From CAYIEH01 sp964362385 (lineage in GTDB: Bacteria > Patescibacteriota > Minisyncoccia > UBA6257 > UBA9933), in the NCBI GenBank assembly GCA_964362385.1, contig CAYIEH010000006.1:1-30393 (forward strand): a stretch of DNA of 30,393 nt. The letters are read 5' to 3'. Shown piece after piece: positions 8,338 to 16,625 of the stretch (position 1 is the first letter of the stretch; each line of letters opens with the position of its first letter). Under the pieces are notes generated by a model. That model was given only the letters and a program-made list of their open reading frames with translations. It did not search any database and was not told the DNA's origin. The translations under genes were made by a program, and so were the position numbers.

Positions 8338-8862
8338 TCACACCGATTCCAACTCTTTGGACAAAAGCTCTTCAAGCGCTACGTGATATAAATTTATCAC
8401 TTTTTTCGCTTCGTCTTTATTTATATGATAATCCGGTTCGTGCGCAAGCCTGTTTCTGACCTTGTGCGCTTCCCACAAATCGTCCAGATGCTTATAATCG
8501 TCGCGGTTTAAAGATTTCAAACGCTCGCCCATGTCGTTTCCCGGACATCCATGTAAACATAAAATATCGTCTATCAAGCTGTCGGCCTTGATAATCGCCA
8601 GATTCAAGTCCCTTTCATCTCCGGATTTAATTTTTTCAAGAATTTTTTCCCACTTCCCGCGAGAAATTTCCCTGTGACGCATAATTTCCGTGTATTGAGC
8701 GTCGGAAACATCATCCTTTTTTTTGGGAACATTCATGCCTTCACGAATGCGGATTTTTGTCCGAAAATTCAAGCCTTTTAAAATCAGAATAAAAATTATT
8801 GCCGTTAAAGCAATCAACAAAAAAGAAATTATAAATTTAAGAATCGGGAAAATAATATCCAT
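8338..8862 (-). CDS. Membrane-anchored protein with HEPN-like RNxxxH motif
   Basis: This 174-aa protein has one strong N-terminal transmembrane helix (about residues 4-29), then a basic stretch and a predicted all-helical cytoplasmic domain. The segment ADSLIDDILCLHGCPG, later KVRNRLAHEPDYHIN, contains R136-N-x3-H141, which matches the RX4-6H motif of HEPN domains, many of which are RNases. The helix pattern around it fits a four-helix HEPN bundle. It lies between the ATPase membrane partner (8991-10391) and the paralog 3/ATPase pair, so it may belong to the same membrane machine. No antitoxin-like nucleotidyltransferase is adjacent. HEPN assignment is by motif only; a structural, non-catalytic helical domain is equally possible. 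The start is ATG at 8862 without a Shine-Dalgarno site. Confidence 0.6.
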   Translation of the reverse strand: MDIIFPILKFIISFLLIALTAIIFILILKGLNFRTKIRIREGMNVPKKKDDVSDAQYTEIMRHREISRGKWEKILEKIKSGDERDLNLAIIKADSLIDDILCLHGCPGNDMGERLKSLNRDDYKHLDDLWEAHKVRNRLAHEPDYHINKDEAKKVINLYHVALEELLSKELESV

Positions 8863-8893
8863 AACTTATTTCTAATGTAAATGTATCTGATTT

Positions 8894-8921
8894 GCGCTGG
8901 TCTTATTAATAAAACCAGCGC
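8894..8921. repeat. Palindrome related to 8033-8054
   Basis: The arms GCGCTGGTCTTATT and AATAAAACCAGCGC pair with one mismatch. The core resembles the CTGGTCTCATT palindrome at 8033 and 22900. It lies in the spacer between two membrane-protein genes. Around it are word repeats (CCATTTGCC variants, about 8940-8980). Confidence 0.7.
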
Positions 8922-8990
8922 CGTATAAGGAAACTGCTATTTTCCATTTGCCTTCCACCATTTGCCATTCGCTCTTTGCTATTTAATTCA

Positions 8991-10391
8991 CTATTCGCTT
9001 CCTTCATCAAATATGGGCAAGCCGGCCGGAGGTCCCATCTTTTTGCTTTCTGACCGCTTAACGTGAGGAGCGGTCAATACCTGTTCTGCCGGCACATGGA
9101 ATATAGTGGCAACCTCGGTAGTGTTTAAAATATAAGTTTTTGACTTAAAATTGAAATTTAAAGGATGGGAAGTTGAAAGCTTGGCCCATGACGATTCTTC
9201 AGGCAATTTCCTGTTGCGGTAATTATAAAGAATTCTTTGTTTCCTGGCTTCAACCCTTTGAGGCACAAAAAGATACGGGAAGTAAATCCAGCGGCTTCTG
9301 GTTTCCACGAAAGGATTGCCCCCGAAAGAATTCAACTGCGGGGAAGCGTATTGATTCAAAGCGCCGAGAATTCCTCTCCTCGCAAAATTAGTGCTGAATA
9401 TGGACTTTGGAGCGTAGTAAATAAATCTTATCAAAGATTCAAAGCCCGGTTTTGAAAGACTTTCTTCCACCACTTTTATCGTGTCTCTTTCCCCGGGTGT
9501 CAATTTAGCCAAAATATTCTGATTTTCTTCTTTGGCTCCGTTTTTTTCCTCCCCTTTTCCAGCCCATGTGGGATGCGCTACCGGCGCCCATAAAAGATTT
9601 CTAAACCACTCCATAAGGCCGCTGACGCCGCTTGGCGATGAAGTCTTTTCTTTTCTACCCAATAATTTATCAACCAATTTTTTGCCTTCTTTCTGCCATT
9701 CGTCTCCGGCCGGCCGTATAAGAATCTGGATAAAAACCTTTTCTTCTTTATGGATATTGGATAAAACTTCCACGAGCGCGGAAATCGGGTCAATCGCCAA
9801 TTCTTCTTTGGTTAATTCAAATTTCTCATAAGTGGTGATGGGATAAGCGTCTTCTTTTTTTAAAATAAATTCTCCTCCGAATACGTTAAAATCATTCCTG
9901 TAAATTTCGCGCGTGTCTCTGGGAAATTCATCCATATAATCTTTCACCTCAATAATTTCCACATTGGGGTACTGGGCGTAAAGACCAGCTTCCACCATTT
10001 TTTTATGTTTTTTCGGCGTCTTGATGTAAAAATGAACTTCGCCTCCAAAACTTGCCAATTCCAAACTCCACCACATCGTTACTTCGCCATCAATATATTT
10101 TTCAAGAAAATTGCCTGCTGCGTTTCTTAGCCCGTGAAGATTCATAAAAAACTGCTCCATAGCTTGAGGAGTTTTATTGACTTCGCGGGGAATCAAGATT
10201 TCCAGAAGAACCCATTCTATGGAATTTTTAAAAATTGAACGCTTGTAAAAAAGCCACGAATCCACAAAAATCCTAAATAAAATCCATAATAAAATAAGGC
10301 CGATTATCCAGCCCAAAATTGTTGTTATCGTACCCGAATTAATTGTAAAATCGTAAATAGAAAAAAATGAGTCAAAAATGGCTTGGGGCAT
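8991..10391 (-). CDS. Membrane partner of the VirD4-like ATPase
   Basis: This 466-aa protein has an N-terminal hydrophobic segment (about residues 22-45, ILGWIIGLILLWILFRIF). A large soluble domain follows with WWSLELASFGGEVHFYIKTP and YAQYPNVEIIEVKDY, typical of proteins that pair with conjugation-type ATPases in candidate-phyla bacteria (from memory close to a DUF8128-type family). The C-terminal part has FVPQRVEARKQRILYNYRNR and FILNTTEVATIFHVP-like sequence (here YILNTTEVATIFHVPAEQV), a motif common in such systems. It lacks Walker motifs, so it is not itself an ATPase. It is 19 bases from the sigma-like gene upstream. Its likely motor, at 4743-6209, is separated from it by two genes. The role is inferred from family resemblance and context. 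Confidence 0.65.
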   Translation of the reverse strand: MPQAIFDSFFSIYDFTINSGTITTILGWIIGLILLWILFRIFVDSWLFYKRSIFKNSIEWVLLEILIPREVNKTPQAMEQFFMNLHGLRNAAGNFLEKYIDGEVTMWWSLELASFGGEVHFYIKTPKKHKKMVEAGLYAQYPNVEIIEVKDYMDEFPRDTREIYRNDFNVFGGEFILKKEDAYPITTYEKFELTKEELAIDPISALVEVLSNIHKEEKVFIQILIRPAGDEWQKEGKKLVDKLLGRKEKTSSPSGVSGLMEWFRNLLWAPVAHPTWAGKGEEKNGAKEENQNILAKLTPGERDTIKVVEESLSKPGFESLIRFIYYAPKSIFSTNFARRGILGALNQYASPQLNSFGGNPFVETRSRWIYFPYLFVPQRVEARKQRILYNYRNRKLPEESSWAKLSTSHPLNFNFKSKTYILNTTEVATIFHVPAEQVLTAPHVKRSESKKMGPPAGLPIFDEGSE

Positions 10392-10409
10392 GTGTATTGA
10401 GAGGCCGCA

Positions 10410-11438
10410 TTAAGCCAAGTGATAGCGCCCATCCTGCAATCTTTTAAACTGCTTCCTGTTTTGAAGATTTAAAAGGATTGTATTCTCCTTTAAAAATCTC
10501 TGTTGGGCGACTAATTCAAGAATCTGCTTTTGCTGCAACGGCCCTTTATCCTTTAAAATTTTACGGATAACGTCTTTTGCGGTTCCCGGAAAATAGCCGT
10601 GTTCTTTAAGCGTATAAATTCCCCTTCCCACCAAAACAAATCTCGGATCTTTTATCAATTCATTATGAATCGTCTGAGCGTAGACCGGTTTTTTATCAAA
10701 CCCCGTTTTATTAATCACATCCGCTATATCTCTGAAGTGCAGCGGCTTTGTATTTTTTTTAAGAATTAAATAAGCCTTGGATCTCGCTGTTTTCGGATTG
10801 ATTTCTTCCCAATGGCTGAGACCGAAATCATTATACGGATTGACGCCGAATTTTTTGGAAACCGCAAGATAATTTAAAGCAACCGGTTCTTTGATGCCGT
10901 ACGATTTAACGAACTGAGCCAAAAAATCGCCCAACTTGTTTTTGGAAATTAAATCTTCTTTTTTTGAAGAAAAAAACTTTGCCGATTTTCCAACAAAATT
11001 ATCCGCTTTTTTCAAAAAATTCCTGTCAAGATACCAAAAGCCGTGAAAATTTTCATCCTCATTGTAAAAAATAGGATTCCCGGCAACAGCGAATAAAACC
11101 TTAAGCTGGCTTTTATTCAGAGAATTGTCGCCTGTCACGTATTTAAGATCATTGACAAAATCATCTTCCTTTCTGACTCCTCCCAAGGATTTAAGATGAT
11201 TTTTAGATATATCAACAAATTTCACGCCGTCGCTTTTCTTGAAATTCTGAAAAGCGATCTTCAAGGCTTCGGATTCAATCTGTCTGACTCTTTCTCTGGT
11301 AATTTTATGCCTGTCGCCAAGCTCCTGGAGAGTCTTTTTCTGGCCGTCATTTAATCCGAATCTCTCTTCTAAAAACTCCTTTTGCCGAGGAGAAAGATCA
11401 GTCAGTAAATTTTTGATAATTAGACTGGCTTTTAACAT
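10410..11438 (-). CDS. Sigma-region-4-like / HARE-HTH DNA-binding protein
   Basis: The 342-aa protein begins with LSPRQKEFLEERFGL and TLQELGDRHKITRERVRQIE (residues about 15-55), the helix-turn-helix of sigma-70 region 4 that reads -35 elements. No sigma region 2 is present, so it is not a complete sigma factor. Residues about 217-281 (KAYLILKKNTKPLHFRDIAD, later RFVLVGRGIYTL) match the HARE-type winged helix, also found in the RNA polymerase delta subunit. The middle is unassigned. It probably regulates transcription or binds RNA polymerase. It lies directly upstream of the membrane-partner gene and may control that cluster, but nothing in the sequence proves this. The start is ATG at 11438. 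Confidence 0.75.
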   Translation of the reverse strand: MLKASLIIKNLLTDLSPRQKEFLEERFGLNDGQKKTLQELGDRHKITRERVRQIESEALKIAFQNFKKSDGVKFVDISKNHLKSLGGVRKEDDFVNDLKYVTGDNSLNKSQLKVLFAVAGNPIFYNEDENFHGFWYLDRNFLKKADNFVGKSAKFFSSKKEDLISKNKLGDFLAQFVKSYGIKEPVALNYLAVSKKFGVNPYNDFGLSHWEEINPKTARSKAYLILKKNTKPLHFRDIADVINKTGFDKKPVYAQTIHNELIKDPRFVLVGRGIYTLKEHGYFPGTAKDVIRKILKDKGPLQQKQILELVAQQRFLKENTILLNLQNRKQFKRLQDGRYHLA

Positions 11439-11506
11439 GATTAAACATTACCAAATTTATACTTCCCTGTCAATAGAGACGCCCGTGGATAAATACGGGG
11501 CGAAAA

Positions 11507-12484
11507 TTACTTTGACGACTCCCCCATGCGATTAACTATGACAAGAGCCGGACTGGCGACAAAGATTGAAGAATAGGTTCCGCCTATAATTCCCACCAAA
11601 ATCGTCAGTATGAAATACTTCAAAGAAACAGGTCCGAATAAAAACAACGCCAGAAGCACCAGCAAAACGGTTAAGGACGTATTAATGGAACGCACCAGGG
11701 TTTGATTAACGCTGTTATTTACGATTTCAGAAAATTTCGCGTTTATCCGCGAAATTATGAGATTTTCCCTGATTCTGTCAAAAACCACAATCGTGTCGTG
11801 GACCGAAAACCCCATTATCACCAAAAGCGCCACAATAAAATTAGTGTCAATTTCTATTCCGAGCTTCCATCCCAAAACAGCGAAAAGCCCCGATGGAATT
11901 GCCACGTCATGGAAAAGAGTGATTAAAGTGATTATCCCGTATTTCCAGGATTTCACCGGATAAGAAACTTTCCTGAAAGCATAGGCAACGTAAATCGAGA
12001 TGCCTAAAATAACCAGCGCGATTGCCCATAAAGCTTTATTCTCCAATTCCTTTCCGATAGTCGGGCCGATGGATTCAAAACGAAGCTCTTCAACCCCGTT
12101 AGAAACAGATCGCCCCGAGGCGGTCGTAGCTGTGCCTTCGGCAGGGCGGTCTCTAACGGGGTCAATGTTTCCGAATTTTGATTTTAAGGAATTTAAATAT
12201 TGCTGATGATTCTCCTCGGAAATGCTTTCAATGCGAATTAAATAATTCTGGTCTGCCGCGGGGAAAATAACGACATTTTTCATACCTATGTCTTTTTCAA
12301 AAAATTCCTTCAATTTATCCGCTGTTTGTTGCTGGTCGCCGGCCGCAAGCCTGACTTGCCACAATGTTCCGCCCTTAAAATCAATTCCGGATTTAAAACC
12401 AAAAAACAAAATCGCAATGATGCTTAAACCCACTAAAATTGCCGAAATTGACAAGAATATTTTAGATTTTCCGATTATGTTCAC
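11507..12484 (-). CDS. secF: Protein translocase subunit SecF
   Basis: SecF acts with SecD in the membrane to use the proton motive force for export through SecYEG. The 325-aa protein has the N-terminal transmembrane helix, the GIDFKGG motif, a periplasmic P1-like domain, then five more hydrophobic segments including VIMGFSVHDTIVVFDRIREN, the family signature. It starts with GTG at 12484. An in-frame inverted-repeat element at 12093-12162 adds about 25 residues (around DRPAEGTATTASGRS) to the periplasmic domain. It follows secD at a spacing of ~120 bases filled with word repeats, an unusual gap for this operon. Confidence 0.95.
   Translation of the reverse strand: MNIIGKSKIFLSISAILVGLSIIAILFFGFKSGIDFKGGTLWQVRLAAGDQQQTADKLKEFFEKDIGMKNVVIFPAADQNYLIRIESISEENHQQYLNSLKSKFGNIDPVRDRPAEGTATTASGRSVSNGVEELRFESIGPTIGKELENKALWAIALVILGISIYVAYAFRKVSYPVKSWKYGIITLITLFHDVAIPSGLFAVLGWKLGIEIDTNFIVALLVIMGFSVHDTIVVFDRIRENLIISRINAKFSEIVNNSVNQTLVRSINTSLTVLLVLLALFLFGPVSLKYFILTILVGIIGGTYSSIFVASPALVIVNRMGESSK
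12093..12162. repeat. Inverted-repeat element inside secF
   Basis: The 11-bp terminal inverted repeats ACCCCGTTAGA and TCTAACGGGGT bound a G+C-rich 70-bp segment that remains in frame. The same ends occur at 20973-21080, and one end occurs at 14952-14961. It lies in the periplasmic loop, where an insertion would be tolerated. Confidence 0.8.
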
Positions 12485-12497
12485 GTTAAAAATTTAA

Positions 12498-12605
12498 AAT
12501 GTAAATCTCAAAATGTAAAATGACAGTTTAAAATGTTGAAATTATTTAAAATTCAAATTTTTAATTTTACATTGTCATTTTGATTTTTGATTTTTTAATT
12601 TTACA
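12498..12605. repeat. secD-secF spacer of TAAAATGTAAA-type words
   Basis: The spacer consists almost only of variants of AAAATGTAAAAT, in both orientations, with an inverted pair AAAATGACA/TGTCATTTT. No gene is seen. It resembles simple-word spacers elsewhere in the window. Confidence 0.6.
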
Positions 12606-13841
12606 TTACTTTTTCATAAATGTCCTTAATAATAATCTCGTCACCGTGATTGCCGAAAACATGCTTATCAAAACGCCTATCAAAAGCGTTAATGCGAATC
12701 CCCTGACAAAACTTGAAGTAAATTCATATAAAATGACCGAGGTGATTATTGTTGAAACATTGGAATCTCTGATTGACGGCCAGGCGCGCCTGAAACCTTC
12801 TTCAATCGCTGAAACTTTTAACAGCCCTTTTTTAATTTCTTCTTTGGTGCGCTCAAAAATCAGGATGTTGGCGTCAACCGCCATTCCTATTGAAAGGATG
12901 TAGCCGGCAATGCCAGCCAAAGTCATTGTGATAAGCAGCTTGAAAATCGCCGCCGTTAAAATTATGTAGATTATCAAAGCGATTGCCGAAAAAATGCCGA
13001 ACTTCCTGTAATAAGCCAGCATAAAAATAATCACAGCCAAAGTTCCAAGCGCTCCGGCATAAACCGCTTTTTTCAGAGATTCCTGGCCAAGACTCGCGCC
13101 GATGGTCTGCTGGCTCACTAATTTTATCGGCGCCGGAAGCGCTCCGGCGTTGAATCTCTCAACCAACATGTTTGCCTGGTCAACAGAAAACTTGCCGGTA
13201 ATTTGCGCTTTGCCGCCTGAAATCCTTTCCCTCACAGTCGGCATTTCAATCAACTCGTTGTCAAGAAAAATCGCCAACGGCTTGCCGATATTTTTCGCGG
13301 TCAAATCCTCAAAAATTTTCGCCCCGTCGTCGTTTAATTCCAGATTAACCTGCGGAACGCCTGTGGTTTGGTCAAAATCAACCCGGGCGCCCTTGATATA
13401 TCTGCCCGTAAGCGATGTCGCGATAAATTGAGTTGAAGTGCCGGCGCCCATAACTTCCCTGAAATCCAAAAGCGGCGTTGAACCAATCTGGTTGATAGCT
13501 GACTGAACATCTTTAATGCCCGCAAGCTCAACGATTAAACGGTAAGCCCCGCCTTCTTTCGCGGAAACCACCTGGGGCTCGTTGACTCCAAATAAATTAA
13601 CTCTTCTTTCAATAACGTCTTTTAAGCCGTTCATTACCGAATCGCGGTCCTTAGAATCAATCTGACTCACATCAATTTCATAAACTAAATGAGTTCCGCC
13701 AACCAAATCCAAACCCAAACGCCACTGCCGCAGACTATTCACATAACTAATCGGTTTTTTCTGCGTCGGTAAAACAAAAAATAAGGCCGCAACAGCCATA
13801 ATTATCAACAGCGCTAAAATTAGTCCGGGATGTTTTTTCAT
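12606..13841 (-). CDS. secD: Protein translocase subunit SecD
   Basis: SecD partners SecF in the membrane and pulls exported proteins across. The 411-aa protein has a first transmembrane helix, the GLDLVGGTHLVYEID motif, a P1 domain, then a membrane part with AGIAGYILSIGMAVDANILI followed by FERTKEE, the SecD signature. It is shorter than typical SecD of 500-600 residues, having a reduced P1 region. ATG at 13841 is chosen over TTG two codons upstream at 13847. Upstream there is no clear Shine-Dalgarno site; a weak TTGATT/TATTTT promoter-like pair lies about 13900-13930. Confidence 0.95.
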   Translation of the reverse strand: MKKHPGLILALLIIMAVAALFFVLPTQKKPISYVNSLRQWRLGLDLVGGTHLVYEIDVSQIDSKDRDSVMNGLKDVIERRVNLFGVNEPQVVSAKEGGAYRLIVELAGIKDVQSAINQIGSTPLLDFREVMGAGTSTQFIATSLTGRYIKGARVDFDQTTGVPQVNLELNDDGAKIFEDLTAKNIGKPLAIFLDNELIEMPTVRERISGGKAQITGKFSVDQANMLVERFNAGALPAPIKLVSQQTIGASLGQESLKKAVYAGALGTLAVIIFMLAYYRKFGIFSAIALIIYIILTAAIFKLLITMTLAGIAGYILSIGMAVDANILIFERTKEEIKKGLLKVSAIEEGFRRAWPSIRDSNVSTIITSVILYEFTSSFVRGFALTLLIGVLISMFSAITVTRLLLRTFMKK

Positions 13842-13992
13842 TTCCAACCCTTCGGCAAGCCATTCGACTTAGAGAGTCTTAGACTCGATGAGCTCAGGGT
13901 AAAATTAAAATAACATTTCTAAAAAATAAAATCAACTGGGTCAACTAAACCAGTCTACTTCCGCGATAGACGGACAAAATATTAAAAAGATT

Positions 13993-14016
13993 ATGGCGAG
14001 AGTTGCCCCTCGCCAT
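13993..14016 (-). terminator. Intrinsic terminator after the small-gene pair
   Basis: An 8-bp stem (ATGGCGAG/CTCGCCAT) with an 8-base loop lies 16 bases after the stop of the small gene at 14033. On the minus strand it is followed by AATCTTTTTAATATTTTG. It would end the transcript of the two small genes before secD. Confidence 0.6.
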
Positions 14017-14032
14017 TAAATAATTCCTTTGT

Positions 14033-14188
14033 TCAGTCTAGTCCCGCAATTCCGCGGCGGAATTTATCTTCAAATAATTTAGTTCCGCCAAGCCCTACGG
14101 CTTGTTGCTTCTTTTGAAAACTCTCCAGTTTTTCTTCTTTTTTACAAATCTTCTTCTTTTCTTCTTCTTCTTTATCTTTCTTTTTCAC
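14033..14188 (-). CDS. Small Lys/Glu-rich protein (51 aa)
   Basis: GTG at 14188 is preceded by AAAGGAGGGATTT, a strong Shine-Dalgarno site at good spacing. The product begins MKKKDKEEEEKKK and ends GTKLFEDKFRRGIAGLD. The first half is highly charged and the end looks more structured. It has no recognisable family. The gene is 36 bases downstream of the 156-aa gene and is followed by a terminator, so the two probably form a short operon. The Lys/Glu-rich start could arise from simple GAA/AAG repeats, but the strong ribosome site and operon-like position favour a real gene. Confidence 0.5.
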   Translation of the reverse strand: MKKKDKEEEEKKKICKKEEKLESFQKKQQAVGLGGTKLFEDKFRRGIAGLD

Positions 14189-14224
14189 AAATCCCTCCTT
14201 TGCGCGATGTCATACAACATGACA

Positions 14225-14695
14225 TCACTTGCCCTTCAATACGGCGCCGTCAAACAAGGCAACGGCGATTTCTTTAATAAGCCAGGTGCTGGGGACTAAC
14301 GGCCGAGTGCCAACCATATATTTCTCTATACATTCTAAGGAAAATAAAGCTTTCCTTAGAATATCCTTTTTTTCTCCCCCGTTTCTTTCCAACGACCTCT
14401 TCAATATCGGATTATTGCTTATCGCAACATCTATAGCCCTTTCAAACCACGGCGGACTTGCAAAATCCGTCTCTAAGGCAAGATTAAACAACTCTTTAAT
14501 GTTGTCTATAACTTCCTCAACATTGATTCCTCTCTCGCCCACAAACTTCATTTCAGCCTGATTAAATGTATCGGGCCTTTCAGAAAACATTTTTGCTATT
14601 TTCTGCATTTTAAAGAATAAAATCGCCTTAGGGGAAACGGAAATTTCTCCCCATCCGTCAAAATGTCTTGATTTTTTGAAAGAACCTTTTTTCAT
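14225..14695 (-). CDS. Hypothetical protein, 156 aa
   Basis: No family is recognised. The protein is soluble, probably helical, with no signal peptide and no metal motif. A strong Shine-Dalgarno site (AAAGGAGGAAATC) lies before ATG at 14695, and a near-consensus promoter (TTGACT, 17 bases, TATAAA) lies at 14735-14763. This is one of the few genes here with both signals clear, so it is probably well expressed. It heads a likely two-gene operon with the small gene at 14033-14188, ended by the hairpin at 13993-14016. Confidence 0.65.
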   Translation of the reverse strand: MKKGSFKKSRHFDGWGEISVSPKAILFFKMQKIAKMFSERPDTFNQAEMKFVGERGINVEEVIDNIKELFNLALETDFASPPWFERAIDVAISNNPILKRSLERNGGEKKDILRKALFSLECIEKYMVGTRPLVPSTWLIKEIAVALFDGAVLKGK

Positions 14696-14734
14696 GATTT
14701 CCTCCTTTATTATTTATTCAGAACAGCTGGATTT

Positions 14735-14763
14735 TTTATAATGTAAAATTACAAAAAAGTCAA
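14735..14763 (-). promoter_or_regulatory. Sigma-70-like promoter for the 156-aa gene
   Basis: On the minus strand TTGACT (14758-14763) and TATAAA (14735-14740) are 17 bases apart. The predicted start is near 14728, giving a 5' leader of about 33 bases that contains the ribosome site. The -35 box lies in the repeat word AAAAAGTCAACGCCG (plus strand, 14754-14768), which also occurs at 19523-19537. Confidence 0.65.
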
Positions 14764-14952
14764 CGCCGTGGTGAATTTTGGCTTTGGGCTTCGTCCCGCC
14801 TCCGCCAATTGGCGAAGATGAATAGCCAAAATCTACTACGTGGTCAACGCCGCAAATGTCTGCGGCTGCGCGCATAATACCGCGCCTTTGTTTTCTATGG
14901 CAACGGAATTAAGATCAAGTGTTGTTCAAGAAATTATTTTTGTCAAAGCCTT
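14764..14952. repeat. Intergenic spacer with dispersed repeats
   Basis: The region carries the inverted pair ATTTTGGCT/AGCCAAAAT, the palindrome CGCCAATTGGCG, and a 29-base segment at 14843-14871 (GTCAACGCCGCAAATGTCTG plus 9 bases). That segment occurs in the same orientation and identical at 19528-19556. A repeat end (TCTAACGGGG) at 14952-14961 overlaps the stop of the next gene. No gene is seen. Confidence 0.7.
14843..14871. repeat. 29-bp dispersed repeat, copy 1
   Basis: Identical to 19528-19556 and in the same orientation. It lies in the spacer upstream of the 156-aa gene, about 80 bases above its promoter. Confidence 0.85.
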
Positions 14953-16530
14953 CTAACGGGGATTAATTTCCTTCAAATCAGGAGTGGCTCCCACGTCAAT
15001 CTTGGCTGTGTAAGATCTTGAAGCGTCAGGACTGCTGCAAGTCAAGGTATAAGTCGTTGTCTTGGACGGCCTGACTTGATGGGAACCGGAAGTATTGCTG
15101 ATAGAACCGATTCCCTGGTCAATCGCGCAATTGTCCGCGTATTCACAGGACCAGAAAAGAGTTGATGATTGGGGAAGGATGATTTTTGAAGGAGTCGGGA
15201 AAAAAGAGCATTTCGGAACCTTTATAACTTTGACAGTGGCGCTTGCCGGCAAAGATGTTCCGCCCAATCCTTTGCAGGTAAGAGTAAAAGTATACGCGCC
15301 TCTGGGTTTTGATATTGGTTCGGTTCCTGAAGCTGATTTTGAACCGCTCCAGTCTCCTGAAGCAGAGCAGGAATCCGCATGCGTGGAAGTCCAGGTAAGA
15401 TTTATGTTGTTTGGGTATTCAACTATAGCCGGAGCAGAAAGTCCGACAACGGGAAGGCAATACGAAGCGCCGCAGCTGGCATCGGAACCTCCATTTGATC
15501 CGTTGCAAGTCCAATTCCATGTTGATTCTGATAAGACAGGCGCTGACGCAAGAGTTCCAACGCTGCAAAGACTGGCGCTGTCGGGAATTTCGCAAAAGCT
15601 TGGAGCATTGCCGCAAGAACCGCTTATGGGCAAAGGAGGAGAACAGTTTCCGGTTTGGAAAATACCGACAACGGCATTGCCGGCATGAGTATCCACTACG
15701 CACGAGCTGGGCCAATTATTTCCCCAAATCCCGCCAGCAGTATTATAACCATGATAACTCGGCAAATAAGAGCAGGTAGAATTGTTATTATTCAAAAATT
15801 TATTGGGCGCCATAGGACAGCTTCCAGTACCCGTATTAACACCCCACCAAGGATTTCCCGGGGTGTAATTCCCTAAAATTTTGGCGACATAAGCGACATA
15901 GGAGTTTTGAGGAACAGTTGTATCGGCGAATTTACAAACATTGCCCGAGCAAAGATTCGCGTACGGCGCAACGGCAAGAGGCTGGGAATCAGATTTATTA
16001 ACACCTGAAAAACTCCCGTAATCGCTAAAGCCGTAGCCAACGCTATTATCTATACTCATAAACCACTCGCCAAAAGCGTTCTGGCTTGCGCTTGTCGGCA
16101 GAGTAAGGCGATAAATTGCCACCTGTCTCTGAGTTTCGTCTATGGCATTTGGCACGCAAAGGTATCTATTCCAACAATTTTCTTTGCCACTAAAGAAACA
16201 ACCCAGCCCTCCCTTGCCATAATCAGGATTAAGAACCTCGCGCAATTCAACATCCTGATTCATCCGGGGGTTATAAAAAGTCAGCGGAATAACGCAACCA
16301 GACGCGCTTCGCGCAATAATCGATCCATTATCTCCTCCGCAACCTCCCCACAAAACATTAAAATTACAACTAAAATAATCATAGGCAACCGTGGCCGTGG
16401 TCGCTACTGCTGTTACTATTGCGGCAAACACAAATACTGGTCCCGCACTTACTTGATGAGCAGGAATAGAAATATATAAAATCGCTGTAATTAAAAAAAT
16501 CGACAATAATTTAAAAGAGAAATACCTCAT
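14953..16530 (-). CDS. Secreted protein with C-terminal Ig-like repeats
   Basis: The 525-aa protein has a Sec signal peptide with probable cleavage after HQVSA (near residue 29). A large cysteine-containing region with many aromatic residues follows (SCNFNVLWGGCGG, CFFSGKENCWNRYLC), of unknown fold. The C-terminal ~160 residues hold two Ig-like units with the pattern NLTWTSTHADSC...YTFTLTC and STLFWSCEYADNC...TTTYTLTC, a type common in exported proteins of candidate-phyla bacteria. It is probably surface-exposed; ligand binding or adhesion is an inference. It has no sortase motif or C-terminal membrane anchor. The stop codon lies in a dispersed repeat end (CCCCGTTAGA on the minus strand), so the C-terminal end may have been reset by a repeat insertion. 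There is no clear Shine-Dalgarno site before ATG. Confidence 0.75.
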   Translation of the reverse strand: MRYFSFKLLSIFLITAILYISIPAHQVSAGPVFVFAAIVTAVATTATVAYDYFSCNFNVLWGGCGGDNGSIIARSASGCVIPLTFYNPRMNQDVELREVLNPDYGKGGLGCFFSGKENCWNRYLCVPNAIDETQRQVAIYRLTLPTSASQNAFGEWFMSIDNSVGYGFSDYGSFSGVNKSDSQPLAVAPYANLCSGNVCKFADTTVPQNSYVAYVAKILGNYTPGNPWWGVNTGTGSCPMAPNKFLNNNNSTCSYLPSYHGYNTAGGIWGNNWPSSCVVDTHAGNAVVGIFQTGNCSPPLPISGSCGNAPSFCEIPDSASLCSVGTLASAPVLSESTWNWTCNGSNGGSDASCGASYCLPVVGLSAPAIVEYPNNINLTWTSTHADSCSASGDWSGSKSASGTEPISKPRGAYTFTLTCKGLGGTSLPASATVKVIKVPKCSFFPTPSKIILPQSSTLFWSCEYADNCAIDQGIGSISNTSGSHQVRPSKTTTYTLTCSSPDASRSYTAKIDVGATPDLKEINPR

Positions 16531-16584
16531 TTTTATATTTTAATACCTACACTTAAAAAGTAAATAATACTTATCCACAATATA

Positions 16585-16617
16585 AAAAGCGCTTGGCTAT
16601 AGAAGCTAAACGCTTTT
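16585..16617 (-). terminator. Intrinsic terminator after the lipoprotein gene
   Basis: Arms AAAAGCG (16585-16591) and CGCTTTT (16611-16617) extend inward with TTgGCT/AGCtAA pairing. On the minus strand the hairpin is followed by TTTTTATATTG (the T tract overlapping the stem base), just downstream of the lipoprotein stop at 16626. Confidence 0.7.
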
Positions 16618-16625
16618 ATTTGTTG

